The notes below the pieces were generated by a model that saw only the letters and a list, made by a program, of their open reading frames with translations, was not told the DNA's origin and searched no databases. The translations under genes were made by a program, and so were the position numbers. Shown one piece after another: positions 24,387 to 32,707 of a stretch of DNA of 61,665 nt (its first letter is position 1; the number at the start of each line of letters is the position of its first letter). Source of the DNA: Chitinophagales bacterium (GTDB taxonomy: Bacteria; Bacteroidota; Bacteroidia; Chitinophagales; UBA2359); assembly GCA_020636475.1 (NCBI GenBank), contig JACJXU010000012.1, forward strand, positions 1-61,665. Reading direction: 5' to 3'.

Positions 24387-25529
24387 ATGAAAATAACAAT
24401 AATTGGTTGGTATGGCACAGAAACCCTTGGCGACAGAGCTATTTTGGCAGGTATTATTGCCTTGTTAAACGACTGTTTCTCCTCTTTTGAAATAGCTTTG
24501 GGTAGTTTATATCCTTTTTTTACCGAAAGAACATTGGCAGAAGATGAGGAACTGTATGCTGCTTTTTGTGGAAAAAAAATCAACATTCAGCTTTTTGATT
24601 CCCGCAAGATAAAAGAATTGGAACAAGCCATTCGCCAAAGTGATATGTTGATAATGGGCGGCGGACCCTTGATGCACATTCATACCATGTTTATGGTGGA
24701 ATATGCCTTTAAGTATGCCCGAAAACAGCACAAAAAAACCATGATTATGGGTTGTGGCATTGGTCCTTTGGAAAAGCGTATGCACCAGCGTTCGCTGCTG
24801 AAGATATTTGCCAACAGCGATGTTGTTGTTTTGCGCGATAAGGCTTCGGCGGAATTTTACCGACAATTAGACAAAAAAGCTCGTCCTGTGTTGGAGGCAA
24901 TAGACCCTGCGGTGCGTTGTTTGATGGATTACAAAAGTAAAAACTATTATTTTGAAAAAACAACACCTTTTGTTGCCATCAATTTCAGGGCATTTCCTTC
25001 AGAATATAATACGGCGTTTGACAAGCAGACTTTGACGGATTCTCTGTTGGCGTTTGTAGGGCAAATATGTAGGCAATTTCCCGAACATGTGGTTCGCTTA
25101 GTGCCTATGCACTATTTTCATATCGGCAATGACGACCGAATGTTTTTACATCAGCTGCGTTTTGATTTGGCAGCAGCGTTTCCACAAGTAGTGGTACAAA
25201 ATGAGCCCTTGAGCCTTTTTGAAACGATGCAGCTTTTTGCGCATGCCGATGCTAATGTTGGTATGCGTTTTCACGCGGTGGTTTTTCAAACTATTTTGCA
25301 GGGGAATAATTACATTTTGGATTATACCGACCCGACAAAAGGAAAAATTATTGGCTTTTTGCGCGATATTGAAGCGGAGCGTTTTTACCGAAACCGCTAC
25401 GTAAATTTGCAAAACCAACCCCAATCGTGGAGTTTCGACCCAAATATTGAAAATTTTACCGTAAATACAGCCTTGCTGGAAGAAAAACTGGCAGTATATC
25501 CACAGGCAATTGATGAAATGCTTTTGTAA
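24387..25529 (+). CDS. polysaccharide pyruvyltransferase family protein
   Basis: A 380-residue member of the PF04230 family, which includes CsaB and WcaK and adds pyruvate ketals from phosphoenolpyruvate to surface sugars. Supporting blocks are IIGWYGTETLGDRAILAGI at the N-terminus, LIMGGGPLMHIHTMFM in the first Rossmann half, IMGCGIGPLEK, and the C-terminal NVGMRFHAVVFQTI with the conserved Arg-His-Ala. This is a GT-B-like fold. The acceptor sugar cannot be told. It is 111 bases from the radical SAM gene on the opposite strand. Confidence 0.88.
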   Translation: MKITIIGWYGTETLGDRAILAGIIALLNDCFSSFEIALGSLYPFFTERTLAEDEELYAAFCGKKINIQLFDSRKIKELEQAIRQSDMLIMGGGPLMHIHTMFMVEYAFKYARKQHKKTMIMGCGIGPLEKRMHQRSLLKIFANSDVVVLRDKASAEFYRQLDKKARPVLEAIDPAVRCLMDYKSKNYYFEKTTPFVAINFRAFPSEYNTAFDKQTLTDSLLAFVGQICRQFPEHVVRLVPMHYFHIGNDDRMFLHQLRFDLAAAFPQVVVQNEPLSLFETMQLFAHADANVGMRFHAVVFQTILQGNNYILDYTDPTKGKIIGFLRDIEAERFYRNRYVNLQNQPQSWSFDPNIENFTVNTALLEEKLAVYPQAIDEMLL

Positions 25530-25610
25530 GGTGACAATGTTTATGTTTTAAGAGCGATTATTGAATCGTTTTATTGTAATAAATTTAATTAAATAAATTT
25601 AAAATTTTTT

Positions 25611-27893
25611 CTAAAACTTCCACGCAATAGAAACGCTGGGCAGCAAAGGCAACTGGTAAATTTTTTCTAAGGTGATGCGATTTATGTAAAAAATATTGTC
25701 GCGATTGTAGAGATTCGTTACGCTGGCGGTAGCTTCTAAAGTGCTGTGCTCTCCAAAACGAAACTCTTTTTTGAGCGAAACATCTAAACGATGATAATAA
25801 GGCAAGCGTCCTGCGTTGAGTTTGTCTTCATAAATAAGCCCCAAATCGCCGTTTTGGCTTACATAATCGGTGGAGATGCCATCAGAAAAATTTATTTCTT
25901 CATAAAAACCTTCGGTACGCGTAAAAGGAAAGCCCGAACCTAAGTTCCAGCGCGCGCTAAGTTCCCAATCTTTGCGTTTGCCCAACTGATAAGAACCCAC
26001 AAAATTGAGGTTGTGCCGTCTGTCGAAATGCGGATAATAAGTAAGTTCTCCATCTGTTCTGGTGACAAAAGACAAGGAGTAAGCCGTCCACAAATACAAG
26101 CGATTGAGTTCGTATTTAAACAAAAAATCGACACCATAGGCATCGCCCGTTTCTACAATAAAGTCGGGGTCGTTAGCAAAAAGTTTTTCCCGATTGAGAT
26201 TTACTAATTGCGTAAAATCTTTGTAATAGCCCTCAATATTTACATCAAAATTATTGCTTATATCATATTCAAAACCCGCAATAGCGTGCCAAGCCGTTTC
26301 CAAATTACTGCTGTATTTGTTTCCTTCGCGGTCGGTGAGCGAATATTCCGGCAATGACAAAAATCCGGTGAAAAGATTTACCACATCACGGTCGGATTTG
26401 GTAGAAATGAAGTTTTGCGAGTATCTGCCTCCGGCAAATTTCAAGCGAAAGCGGTCATTTACATTGTACTTAACGCCCAAACGCGGCTCCAAACTTCCGG
26501 TACTCAAAGAAGCGTAATAATTAAAACGAATACTCGGCTCAATAACCAACTTATTGAACTGTTGCTTATATACGGCAAAGCCGCCAATTTCGGAAGTGTT
26601 TTGGTTTTGTTCAATTTTAAGCCCCGTACTGTTGGTAAAAGCAAAATCGGTGCGGAAACCACTTGCATCAAAGCCGTAGTTGATACTTCCTTTTGGCAAA
26701 AAATATTTAAAATCCAAGCCAAAAGTGAAACCGCCAATACTGCTGGTACGCGGCTTGATAGCATCTGCTTCGAGCAGACTTATATCGTATTTGGAGTACG
26801 AAAACTTACCATTCATAATTAATTTCGACTGATAAGGCACTAATACAAAATTTCCGCCCGCTCCGGTAGATTTCCAATCATAATTGGCATCGTTGGAAAA
26901 ATGCACCGCATCGTTAAAATTAAAACCAAAAAAGTTGAGTTTGGAGCCTGTTTTAGTATTAAAAGCAATTTTTCCATAAAAATCATTGAAAGTGTAGGGC
27001 AGTTTTCCTTCGTCATTGATGTACTCATAAAAAACAGGCGAAGTGCGGTCTAAGTAAGAGTTTTTGTAGCTGAGTACATAGCTGAGGCTGCTGCCGTTGT
27101 CGCGCATTTTCACCAAAGGTCCGTTTAGGGTAGCACTTGCCAAAAACGGTCCCACCGAAACTTTTCCTTCGTGGCGTTTTTTGTTGCCGTCTATGGTCGT
27201 CACGTCTATCACCGCCGACACGCGCCCGCCGTAATAAGCATTAAATCCTCCGGTAAAAACTTCTACATTCTTGATAATCTCCGTATCAAACACCGAAAAC
27301 AAACCAATGGAGTGAAAAGGATTATACACCGTAAGCCCATCAAGGAGTACTTTTGTCTGAATGGGCGAGCCGCCTCGAATGTAGAGCTGTCCGCCTTGGT
27401 CGCCCGTAAACGTAACGCCCGGCAATATTTGCAGGTACTGCGCCAAGTCCGGCTCACCGCCGATGCTCGGAATTTTGGTGATTTGCTTAGGCGAAATTTT
27501 GATAACCGATGCTTTGATTTCCGTGCGGCTTTCTTCTTTTTGCGCCGAAATTTCTATCGTTTCCAAAGAAACACTTTGTTCGCTGAGAAAAATATTCTGG
27601 CTGGCAATTCTGTTGGCGATAATCTCAATCTCCGTGCGTATCGTATCGTAGCCGATATACGTAGAAACAAGGGTATATTTTCCTACCGGAATTTTGGTAA
27701 TAGAATAAAACCCATTTACATCCGTGCTGGAGCCGTAAGTAGTGCCTTCAATAAAAACATTCGTAAATATAATTGGCTCGCCGCTGGCAGTATCGTACAC
27801 ATAGCCGCGCACGTCGCCTGTTTGGGCAAATACATTGACAGCGCACAGCCATATGGCACACAGAAAAAAGAAGCATTGGTAAAAAAATCGCAT
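25611..27893 (-). CDS. TonB-dependent outer-membrane receptor with N-terminal carboxypeptidase-like domain
   Basis: A 760-residue outer-membrane protein for energised uptake. I start at ATG 27893 because MRFFYQCFFFLCAIWLCAVNVFAQ is a signal peptide; the frame is open 50 codons further but without a signal. Residues 25-115 form a carboxypeptidase-regulatory-like domain (GDVRGYVYDTASGEPIIFTN), the usual extension in Bacteroidota. Then comes the plug (GEPDLAQYLQILPGVTFTGD, GGQLYIRGGSPIQTKVLLDG) and a beta-barrel ending in LPLLPSVSIAWKF with the terminal Phe. No SusD-type partner is adjacent. The ligand is therefore unknown; an iron chelate or a small organic compound is possible. Confidence 0.92.
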   Translation of the reverse strand: MRFFYQCFFFLCAIWLCAVNVFAQTGDVRGYVYDTASGEPIIFTNVFIEGTTYGSSTDVNGFYSITKIPVGKYTLVSTYIGYDTIRTEIEIIANRIASQNIFLSEQSVSLETIEISAQKEESRTEIKASVIKISPKQITKIPSIGGEPDLAQYLQILPGVTFTGDQGGQLYIRGGSPIQTKVLLDGLTVYNPFHSIGLFSVFDTEIIKNVEVFTGGFNAYYGGRVSAVIDVTTIDGNKKRHEGKVSVGPFLASATLNGPLVKMRDNGSSLSYVLSYKNSYLDRTSPVFYEYINDEGKLPYTFNDFYGKIAFNTKTGSKLNFFGFNFNDAVHFSNDANYDWKSTGAGGNFVLVPYQSKLIMNGKFSYSKYDISLLEADAIKPRTSSIGGFTFGLDFKYFLPKGSINYGFDASGFRTDFAFTNSTGLKIEQNQNTSEIGGFAVYKQQFNKLVIEPSIRFNYYASLSTGSLEPRLGVKYNVNDRFRLKFAGGRYSQNFISTKSDRDVVNLFTGFLSLPEYSLTDREGNKYSSNLETAWHAIAGFEYDISNNFDVNIEGYYKDFTQLVNLNREKLFANDPDFIVETGDAYGVDFLFKYELNRLYLWTAYSLSFVTRTDGELTYYPHFDRRHNLNFVGSYQLGKRKDWELSARWNLGSGFPFTRTEGFYEEINFSDGISTDYVSQNGDLGLIYEDKLNAGRLPYYHRLDVSLKKEFRFGEHSTLEATASVTNLYNRDNIFYINRITLEKIYQLPLLPSVSIAWKF

Positions 27894-28154
27894 ATACGTG
27901 TAAGTTTTGGAAAAATTGTTAAGCGTAAAGCTACTATTTAATAGTATTATGTTGAAATTTTTTAATTTTTTTAGGAAATAGCTTTTTCTACTTGAAAAGT
28001 GTGGGTAAATATACAGGTTTTGTTCGCAAAAAAACGAAAACAAATATTCATAAAATTGTCAAAATTTTAGAAAAAGAGGATAAATTGAAAAAGAAATCAT
28101 TGATGATAAATTATTTTTAAACGCTCAAAAAATACTATCTTCCCCATCAAAAAA

Positions 28155-28832
28155 ATGCTGTACGTTGTTCCCACACCTATTGGCAATTTGCAAGATATAA
28201 GTTTTCGCGCACTCGAAGTGCTGAAAAGTGTTGATGTTATTTTAGCCGAAGACACTCGCACCAGTGGTCATTTATTAAAACACTTTGCCATTCAAAAGCC
28301 GCTTCGTGCACACCACGCCCACAACGAACACCAAAGTATCGAAAAAATTATTGCCGAAATGAAAACCGGCACCACTTTCGCTTTGATAAGTGATGCTGGA
28401 ACGCCGGCAATTTCCGACCCCGGATTTCTCATTGTTCGGGCAGCTATTCAGGCAAATGTAAAGGTGCAATGTTTGCCCGGAGCCGTTGCTTTTATTCCCG
28501 CTTTGGTAATGTCGGGTTTGCCCTGCGACCGTTTTGTGTTTGAAGGTTTTTTGCCCCACAAAAAAGGACGGCACACCCGCTTGCAAAACTTACAAAACGA
28601 AACAAGAACCATTATTTTTTACGAATCACCTTACCGCGTGGCAAAGTTATTGGAGGAAGTTTGTACTTATTTTGGCACAGAACGTTTGGTTTCTGTCAGT
28701 AGGGAAATAAGCAAAATATACGAAGAAACCTTGCGCGGAACAGCCCAAGAAGTATTAACGCACTTTGAAAATACTGCCCCCAAAGGTGAATTTGTAATAA
28801 TAGTAGCCGGCAATAATACCAAAATTGAATAA
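28155..28832 (+). CDS. rsmI: 16S rRNA (cytidine(1402)-2'-O)-methyltransferase
   Basis: A 225-residue tetrapyrrole-methylase-fold enzyme that methylates the 2'-O of C1402 in the 16S decoding centre. Diagnostic blocks are YVVPTPIGNLQDISFRALE, ILAEDTRTSGHLL, ALISDAGTPAISDPG and the late FYESPYRVAKLLEE, with SREISKIYEET near the end. The length matches the short RsmI of Bacteroidota. Its last five codons lie inside copy B of the dispersed repeat. It converges on the L-threonine dehydrogenase gene with 79 bases between. Confidence 0.96.
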   Translation: MLYVVPTPIGNLQDISFRALEVLKSVDVILAEDTRTSGHLLKHFAIQKPLRAHHAHNEHQSIEKIIAEMKTGTTFALISDAGTPAISDPGFLIVRAAIQANVKVQCLPGAVAFIPALVMSGLPCDRFVFEGFLPHKKGRHTRLQNLQNETRTIIFYESPYRVAKLLEEVCTYFGTERLVSVSREISKIYEETLRGTAQEVLTHFENTAPKGEFVIIVAGNNTKIE

Positions 28833-28852
28833 TGATTGCGTATTAGAAAAGG
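28813..28852 (-). repeat. dispersed 40-bp repeat, copy B
   Basis: Read on the minus strand, this sequence matches copy A at 18100-18139 in 35 of 40 positions. It starts 60 bases after the L-threonine dehydrogenase stop on that gene's strand and runs into the 3' end of rsmI, supplying its last codons. Confidence 0.7.
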
Positions 28853-28911
28853 AAAGCACATCATCATTTACGCAATTTTCGCGCAGTTTTGGTATAATTC
28901 GCAGTGAAATG

Positions 28912-29856
28912 CTAAATTTTTACATTTTCCAACATGTCGTTCACCATTGAACTGAGCGTGAATTTGGGCTGCCAGTGCCAGTCGTTGCGCGCTTGCGAGT
29001 CGTCGATACTTTGTGTCCACGAGTCAGCAATTTCCTGCCGAAAATCGGGTTTATACGTAATAGAAAAATCGGGCAAATATTGTTGGATAGCAGCTGCCAA
29101 GTCTGCGGGCGAAAAACTCATTCCGGCAATATTATAGCTGCTTCGCACGCGAATATCTGCTGCCGGAGCCTCCATCAGTTCTATACACGCACGAAGCGCA
29201 TCGGGCATATACATCATCGGAAGGATAGTGTCTGAGCGGAGAAAACACTGATATTTATTTTCTCTTTTTGCCGCATAAAAAATTTCTACGGCATAATCCG
29301 TTGTGCCACCGCCGGGCAATGTTTTGTAACTAATTAAGCCCGGATAGCGCACGCTGCGAATATCTAAGCCTTTTTTCAGAAAGAAATAATTTACCCACAT
29401 TTCTCCGGCAAGTTTGCTAATGCCATAGGCAGTTGTAGGATTGAGAGTAGTGTTCTGTGGTGTGTTTATTTTGGGCGTATCGCTACCGAAAATAGCAATA
29501 CTGCTGGGCCAAAATATTTTTTTGATACCCTTTTCGGCAGCAATTTCCAATACGTTAAAAAGACTTTCCATGTTGAGATTCCAAGCAAATTTGGGATTGG
29601 TTTCGCCTACTGCCGACAGAATAGCCGCCAATAAATACAAGTGCGTTACCTTATATTTGTCTATCACATAAGCCAGTTTTTCTTTGTCGAGTACGTTTAT
29701 GTGTTCGTACAATCCAGGCGTTTCTATGAGTTTGCGCTCATCGGCAATATCCGAAGCAATTACCTGATTTTCGCCATAAATTTCTCGGAGCGAAGCGGTG
29801 AGTTCGGTGCCTATTTGCCCTAAAGCACCCAATACTAAAATGGTATCTTTTGCCAT
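28912..29856 (-). CDS. SDR-type L-threonine 3-dehydrogenase (NAD-dependent epimerase fold)
   Basis: A 314-residue extended SDR. The NAD motif is VLGALGQIGTEL, the active-site Tyr-Lys is in TAYGISKLAGEMWVNYF, and SSIAIFGSDTP plus the catalytic Thr/Ser zone are as in the UDP-galactose-epimerase-like threonine dehydrogenases of Bacteroidota. The enzyme oxidises L-threonine to 2-amino-3-oxobutyrate, which feeds glycine and acetyl-CoA. GLISYKTLPGGGTTDYAVE is a useful signature for this group. I start at ATG 29856 (MAKDTILVLG); the frame is open five codons earlier. No 2-amino-3-ketobutyrate ligase gene is next to it. Confidence 0.87.
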   Translation of the reverse strand: MAKDTILVLGALGQIGTELTASLREIYGENQVIASDIADERKLIETPGLYEHINVLDKEKLAYVIDKYKVTHLYLLAAILSAVGETNPKFAWNLNMESLFNVLEIAAEKGIKKIFWPSSIAIFGSDTPKINTPQNTTLNPTTAYGISKLAGEMWVNYFFLKKGLDIRSVRYPGLISYKTLPGGGTTDYAVEIFYAAKRENKYQCFLRSDTILPMMYMPDALRACIELMEAPAADIRVRSSYNIAGMSFSPADLAAAIQQYLPDFSITYKPDFRQEIADSWTQSIDDSQARNDWHWQPKFTLSSMVNDMLENVKI

Positions 29857-30068
29857 TATTTTTTTCTGCAAAAGAATAAAAAAAAACGCAGAAAGAGAAT
29901 ACTTCTTTTAGCGAAGCAGAAATATATTCTGTACCAACAAGCCCTACTTACAAATTACTCTAATAATGGTATTAATGATGTAAAATGTTTTGCAATCATT
30001 GTTTAGGTATTAATTTTGAAGGTTTTATATAAAATTTGCTATTTTTATCGCAAAAAAAACGCAAAAGC

Positions 30069-32528
30069 ATGTCCCATAAATTACCTTGCCAACATTGTAA
30101 TTCGGATTGTGTCACGAAAGTGTATAACGAATCGGGTGAGGTATTTTGCTGCACCGGATGTAAGCAGGTTTACGAAATTTTACAAAACAATAATTTATGC
30201 GATTACTATCGGTTTCAGGAAGGAACATCAAAGGTAGTAGGCTCATCTAAACTATTGGACGATTACAGGTATTTGGATACAGAAAACATTCGCAAACAAC
30301 TGTTGCGTTTTCAGCAATCCGACAAAGCTAATGTGAGTTTTTATTTGCCCACTATTCACTGCTCGGCTTGTGTGTGGTTGTTAGAGCGACTTCCGCAATT
30401 ACAACAAGGAGTTCTCCAATCAAAAATAGATTTTTTGCGCAAAGAGGTGGATATTTGGTTTAATCCTGCGCAAGTGCAACTCAGTGAAATTGCTTTTCTT
30501 TTAGGGCAAGTGGGCTACGAACCCAAAATTGACCTCGAAAGTGTATCGGAAAAGGCAAGCAAAAATCCTAATCGGGATTTGTATTTGCGCATCGGCGTAG
30601 CCGGTTTTTGTTTTGGCAATATTATGCTGGCGAGTTTTCCCACGTATTTAGACACCCAAAACAGTATGGAGCCGTACTTGATGGACGTGTTTTCGTATGT
30701 CAGTTTTGCTTTGGCTTTGGTGGTTGTAGTCTATGCCGCAGCCCCTTATTGGAAAGCAGCATTTATGAGTTTGAAAATGCGCCATTTGGATTTGAATATT
30801 CCCATTGTGTTGGGAATGAGCGTATTGTTTTTGCGCAGCACTTACGAAGTGTTTATTGCGCATCAGGCTTCGTATTTCGATACGCTGGCAGGTTTTGTGT
30901 TTTTTATGCTATTGGGAAAATGGTTTCAGCAAAAATCTTACGACAACTTGCGTTTTGACCGAGATTACAAGTCGTTTTTCCCCTTGTCGGCGCGCAAAAA
31001 AATAAATGACAAATGGATTCCTACGCCTATCACACAATTGCAAAAAGGGGATGAGATACAACTACAACACGGAGATTTGGTTCCTGCGGATGCTGTTTTG
31101 CAAGAAGGAATTGCCCAAATAGATTATAGCTTTGTTACAGGTGAGTCGGAAAGGGTGCAGGTGAATAAAGGAGATTTGCTATATGCCGGAGGAAGGCAAA
31201 TGGGCGGAAAAATAAGTTTGTTATTGGAAAAAGCCCTCAACCAAAGTTATCTGATAAAATTGTGGCAGGAAGTGCCATTTCAGTCGTCAAACAAACCTTT
31301 ATATGCTACCCTTACCGATAAAATAAGCAAAATATTTGTACCCGTAGTCTTGTCGATAAGTGTAATTGTGGGTATTTATTGGTATTTCAACGAAGTCGAT
31401 AGAATGTGGGAAATTATCAGTGCCGTGTTAATCATCACTTGTCCTTGCGCATTGTTGCTATCGTCTCCCATTATTTGGGGAAATATTTTGCGCTTGCTGG
31501 CAGCCAAAGGAATTTTAATTAAAGATACACAGGCTTTGGAACAACTGTCGGATATCGATTTTATTGTTTTTGATAAAACAGGAACCCTTACCGAAGTGCA
31601 AAATGCAATATTACAATATGAAGGCGCGCCACTTTCGGAAGAAGAAAAATCGCTTATTGCTATGGCAACTGTGCAGTCGGGACACCCAATGAGTCGTAGT
31701 ATTTTTGAAAAATTTAAGACATATATGCCCGAAAAAATGCCTGAAGATGTATTTTTTGAAGAGAGAGTAGGAGCGGGTATTCATTTTAATGTTGCGAGAC
31801 ATTATATTTTTATTGGAAAAAAAGAGCGCAGTGAAAACGGAACTATTATCGTGATAGATGGTAAAGAAAAAGGTGTATTTTTACAAGAAAGAAAAATAAG
31901 GACGGGCATAAAGTCATTAATTAACACACTTAAAGGGCTACACTACAAAATAGCGATGCTTTCGGGCGATGGTGTACAAGATGAAAAGATGATGGAAGCA
32001 GTATTTGGTGAAAATGTACCCTTAAAATTTGCCTGTAGCCCGTACGATAAGCTGAATTTTATACGTGAAAAACAAGAAAAAAACCATAAAGTAATGATGA
32101 TTGGCGATGGCTTAAACGATGCGGGAGCATTGAAGCAAAGCGATTTTGGCTTGGCAATAAGCGAGCAAAATTTGCAGTTTTCGCCCGCTTCTCATGCCAT
32201 TATTGAGGGAAATAATTTGGTAAAAATGCCCGAAGTATTGGCGATTGCCAAAGGCGGAAAAAAACTTATTTATGGAGCCTTACTGATTTCACTTTTATAC
32301 AATGTAGTGGGAATTTATGTGGCAAGTAGCGGAATGTTATCGCCTTTGTTTGCGGCAATTATTATGCCTTTGAGTTCGGTAAGCGTGGTGATATACGGCA
32401 TGTTGGGCAGCAATATTTTGGTAAAAAAATACTATTCCCACATAGCGCGTGACATAGCGGATAGTTTGACATTTGCACCACAAAAAACATCCACTAAATT
32501 TTCTTTAGATATAAAAACCCAAGTATAA
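30069..32528 (+). CDS. ccoI: copper-translocating P-type ATPase for cbb3 oxidase assembly (CcoI/FixI)
   Basis: An 819-residue inner-membrane P1B-type ATPase that moves copper for insertion into cbb3 oxidase. In order: a Cys-rich N-terminal module (LPCQHCNSDC, FCCTGCKQVYEIL), a heavy-metal-associated domain with IHCSACVWLLE, membrane segments, the actuator loop (DYSFVTGESERV), the ion-path motif CPCALLLSSP, the phosphorylation site DKTGTLTE and the hinge MIGDGLNDAGALKQSD. The Cys-rich start plus position before ccoS and ccoN identifies CcoI. I use ATG 30069; the upstream ATG at 30036 adds 11 residues with no domain content. Its stop overlaps the ccoS start (TAATG). Confidence 0.94.
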   Translation: MSHKLPCQHCNSDCVTKVYNESGEVFCCTGCKQVYEILQNNNLCDYYRFQEGTSKVVGSSKLLDDYRYLDTENIRKQLLRFQQSDKANVSFYLPTIHCSACVWLLERLPQLQQGVLQSKIDFLRKEVDIWFNPAQVQLSEIAFLLGQVGYEPKIDLESVSEKASKNPNRDLYLRIGVAGFCFGNIMLASFPTYLDTQNSMEPYLMDVFSYVSFALALVVVVYAAAPYWKAAFMSLKMRHLDLNIPIVLGMSVLFLRSTYEVFIAHQASYFDTLAGFVFFMLLGKWFQQKSYDNLRFDRDYKSFFPLSARKKINDKWIPTPITQLQKGDEIQLQHGDLVPADAVLQEGIAQIDYSFVTGESERVQVNKGDLLYAGGRQMGGKISLLLEKALNQSYLIKLWQEVPFQSSNKPLYATLTDKISKIFVPVVLSISVIVGIYWYFNEVDRMWEIISAVLIITCPCALLLSSPIIWGNILRLLAAKGILIKDTQALEQLSDIDFIVFDKTGTLTEVQNAILQYEGAPLSEEEKSLIAMATVQSGHPMSRSIFEKFKTYMPEKMPEDVFFEERVGAGIHFNVARHYIFIGKKERSENGTIIVIDGKEKGVFLQERKIRTGIKSLINTLKGLHYKIAMLSGDGVQDEKMMEAVFGENVPLKFACSPYDKLNFIREKQEKNHKVMMIGDGLNDAGALKQSDFGLAISEQNLQFSPASHAIIEGNNLVKMPEVLAIAKGGKKLIYGALLISLLYNVVGIYVASSGMLSPLFAAIIMPLSSVSVVIYGMLGSNILVKKYYSHIARDIADSLTFAPQKTSTKFSLDIKTQV

Positions 32529-32707
32529 TGAGTGTAATTGTTATTTTAATTGTAGCGAGTTTGTTGGTAGCACTAATATTTTTAGGTGCTTTTTTATGGG
32601 CAGTTCGCTCCGGTCAGTACGATGATGATTATACTCCTTCATTAAGAATTTTTCACGATGAAACTATAAATAAACAACATGCAAACAAATCTTCAGAACA
32701 CAATTGA
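32528..32707 (+). CDS. ccoS: cbb3-type oxidase assembly protein CcoS
   Basis: A 59-residue protein, easily missed because it is so short. It starts on the TAATG overlap with ccoI and ends 28 bases inside ccoNO. It has one membrane helix (VIVILIVASLLVALIFLGAF) followed directly by LWAVRSGQYDD, the conserved CcoS sequence. CcoS is needed to mature CcoN with haem and copper. The tail (SLRIFHDETINKQH) is hydrophilic. Overlaps on both sides imply tight translational coupling. Confidence 0.93.
   Translation: MSVIVILIVASLLVALIFLGAFLWAVRSGQYDDDYTPSLRIFHDETINKQHANKSSEHN

Noticed and set aside
28155..29856. Operon of rsmI with the threonine dehydrogenase
   Set aside because: The two genes are convergent, on opposite strands.
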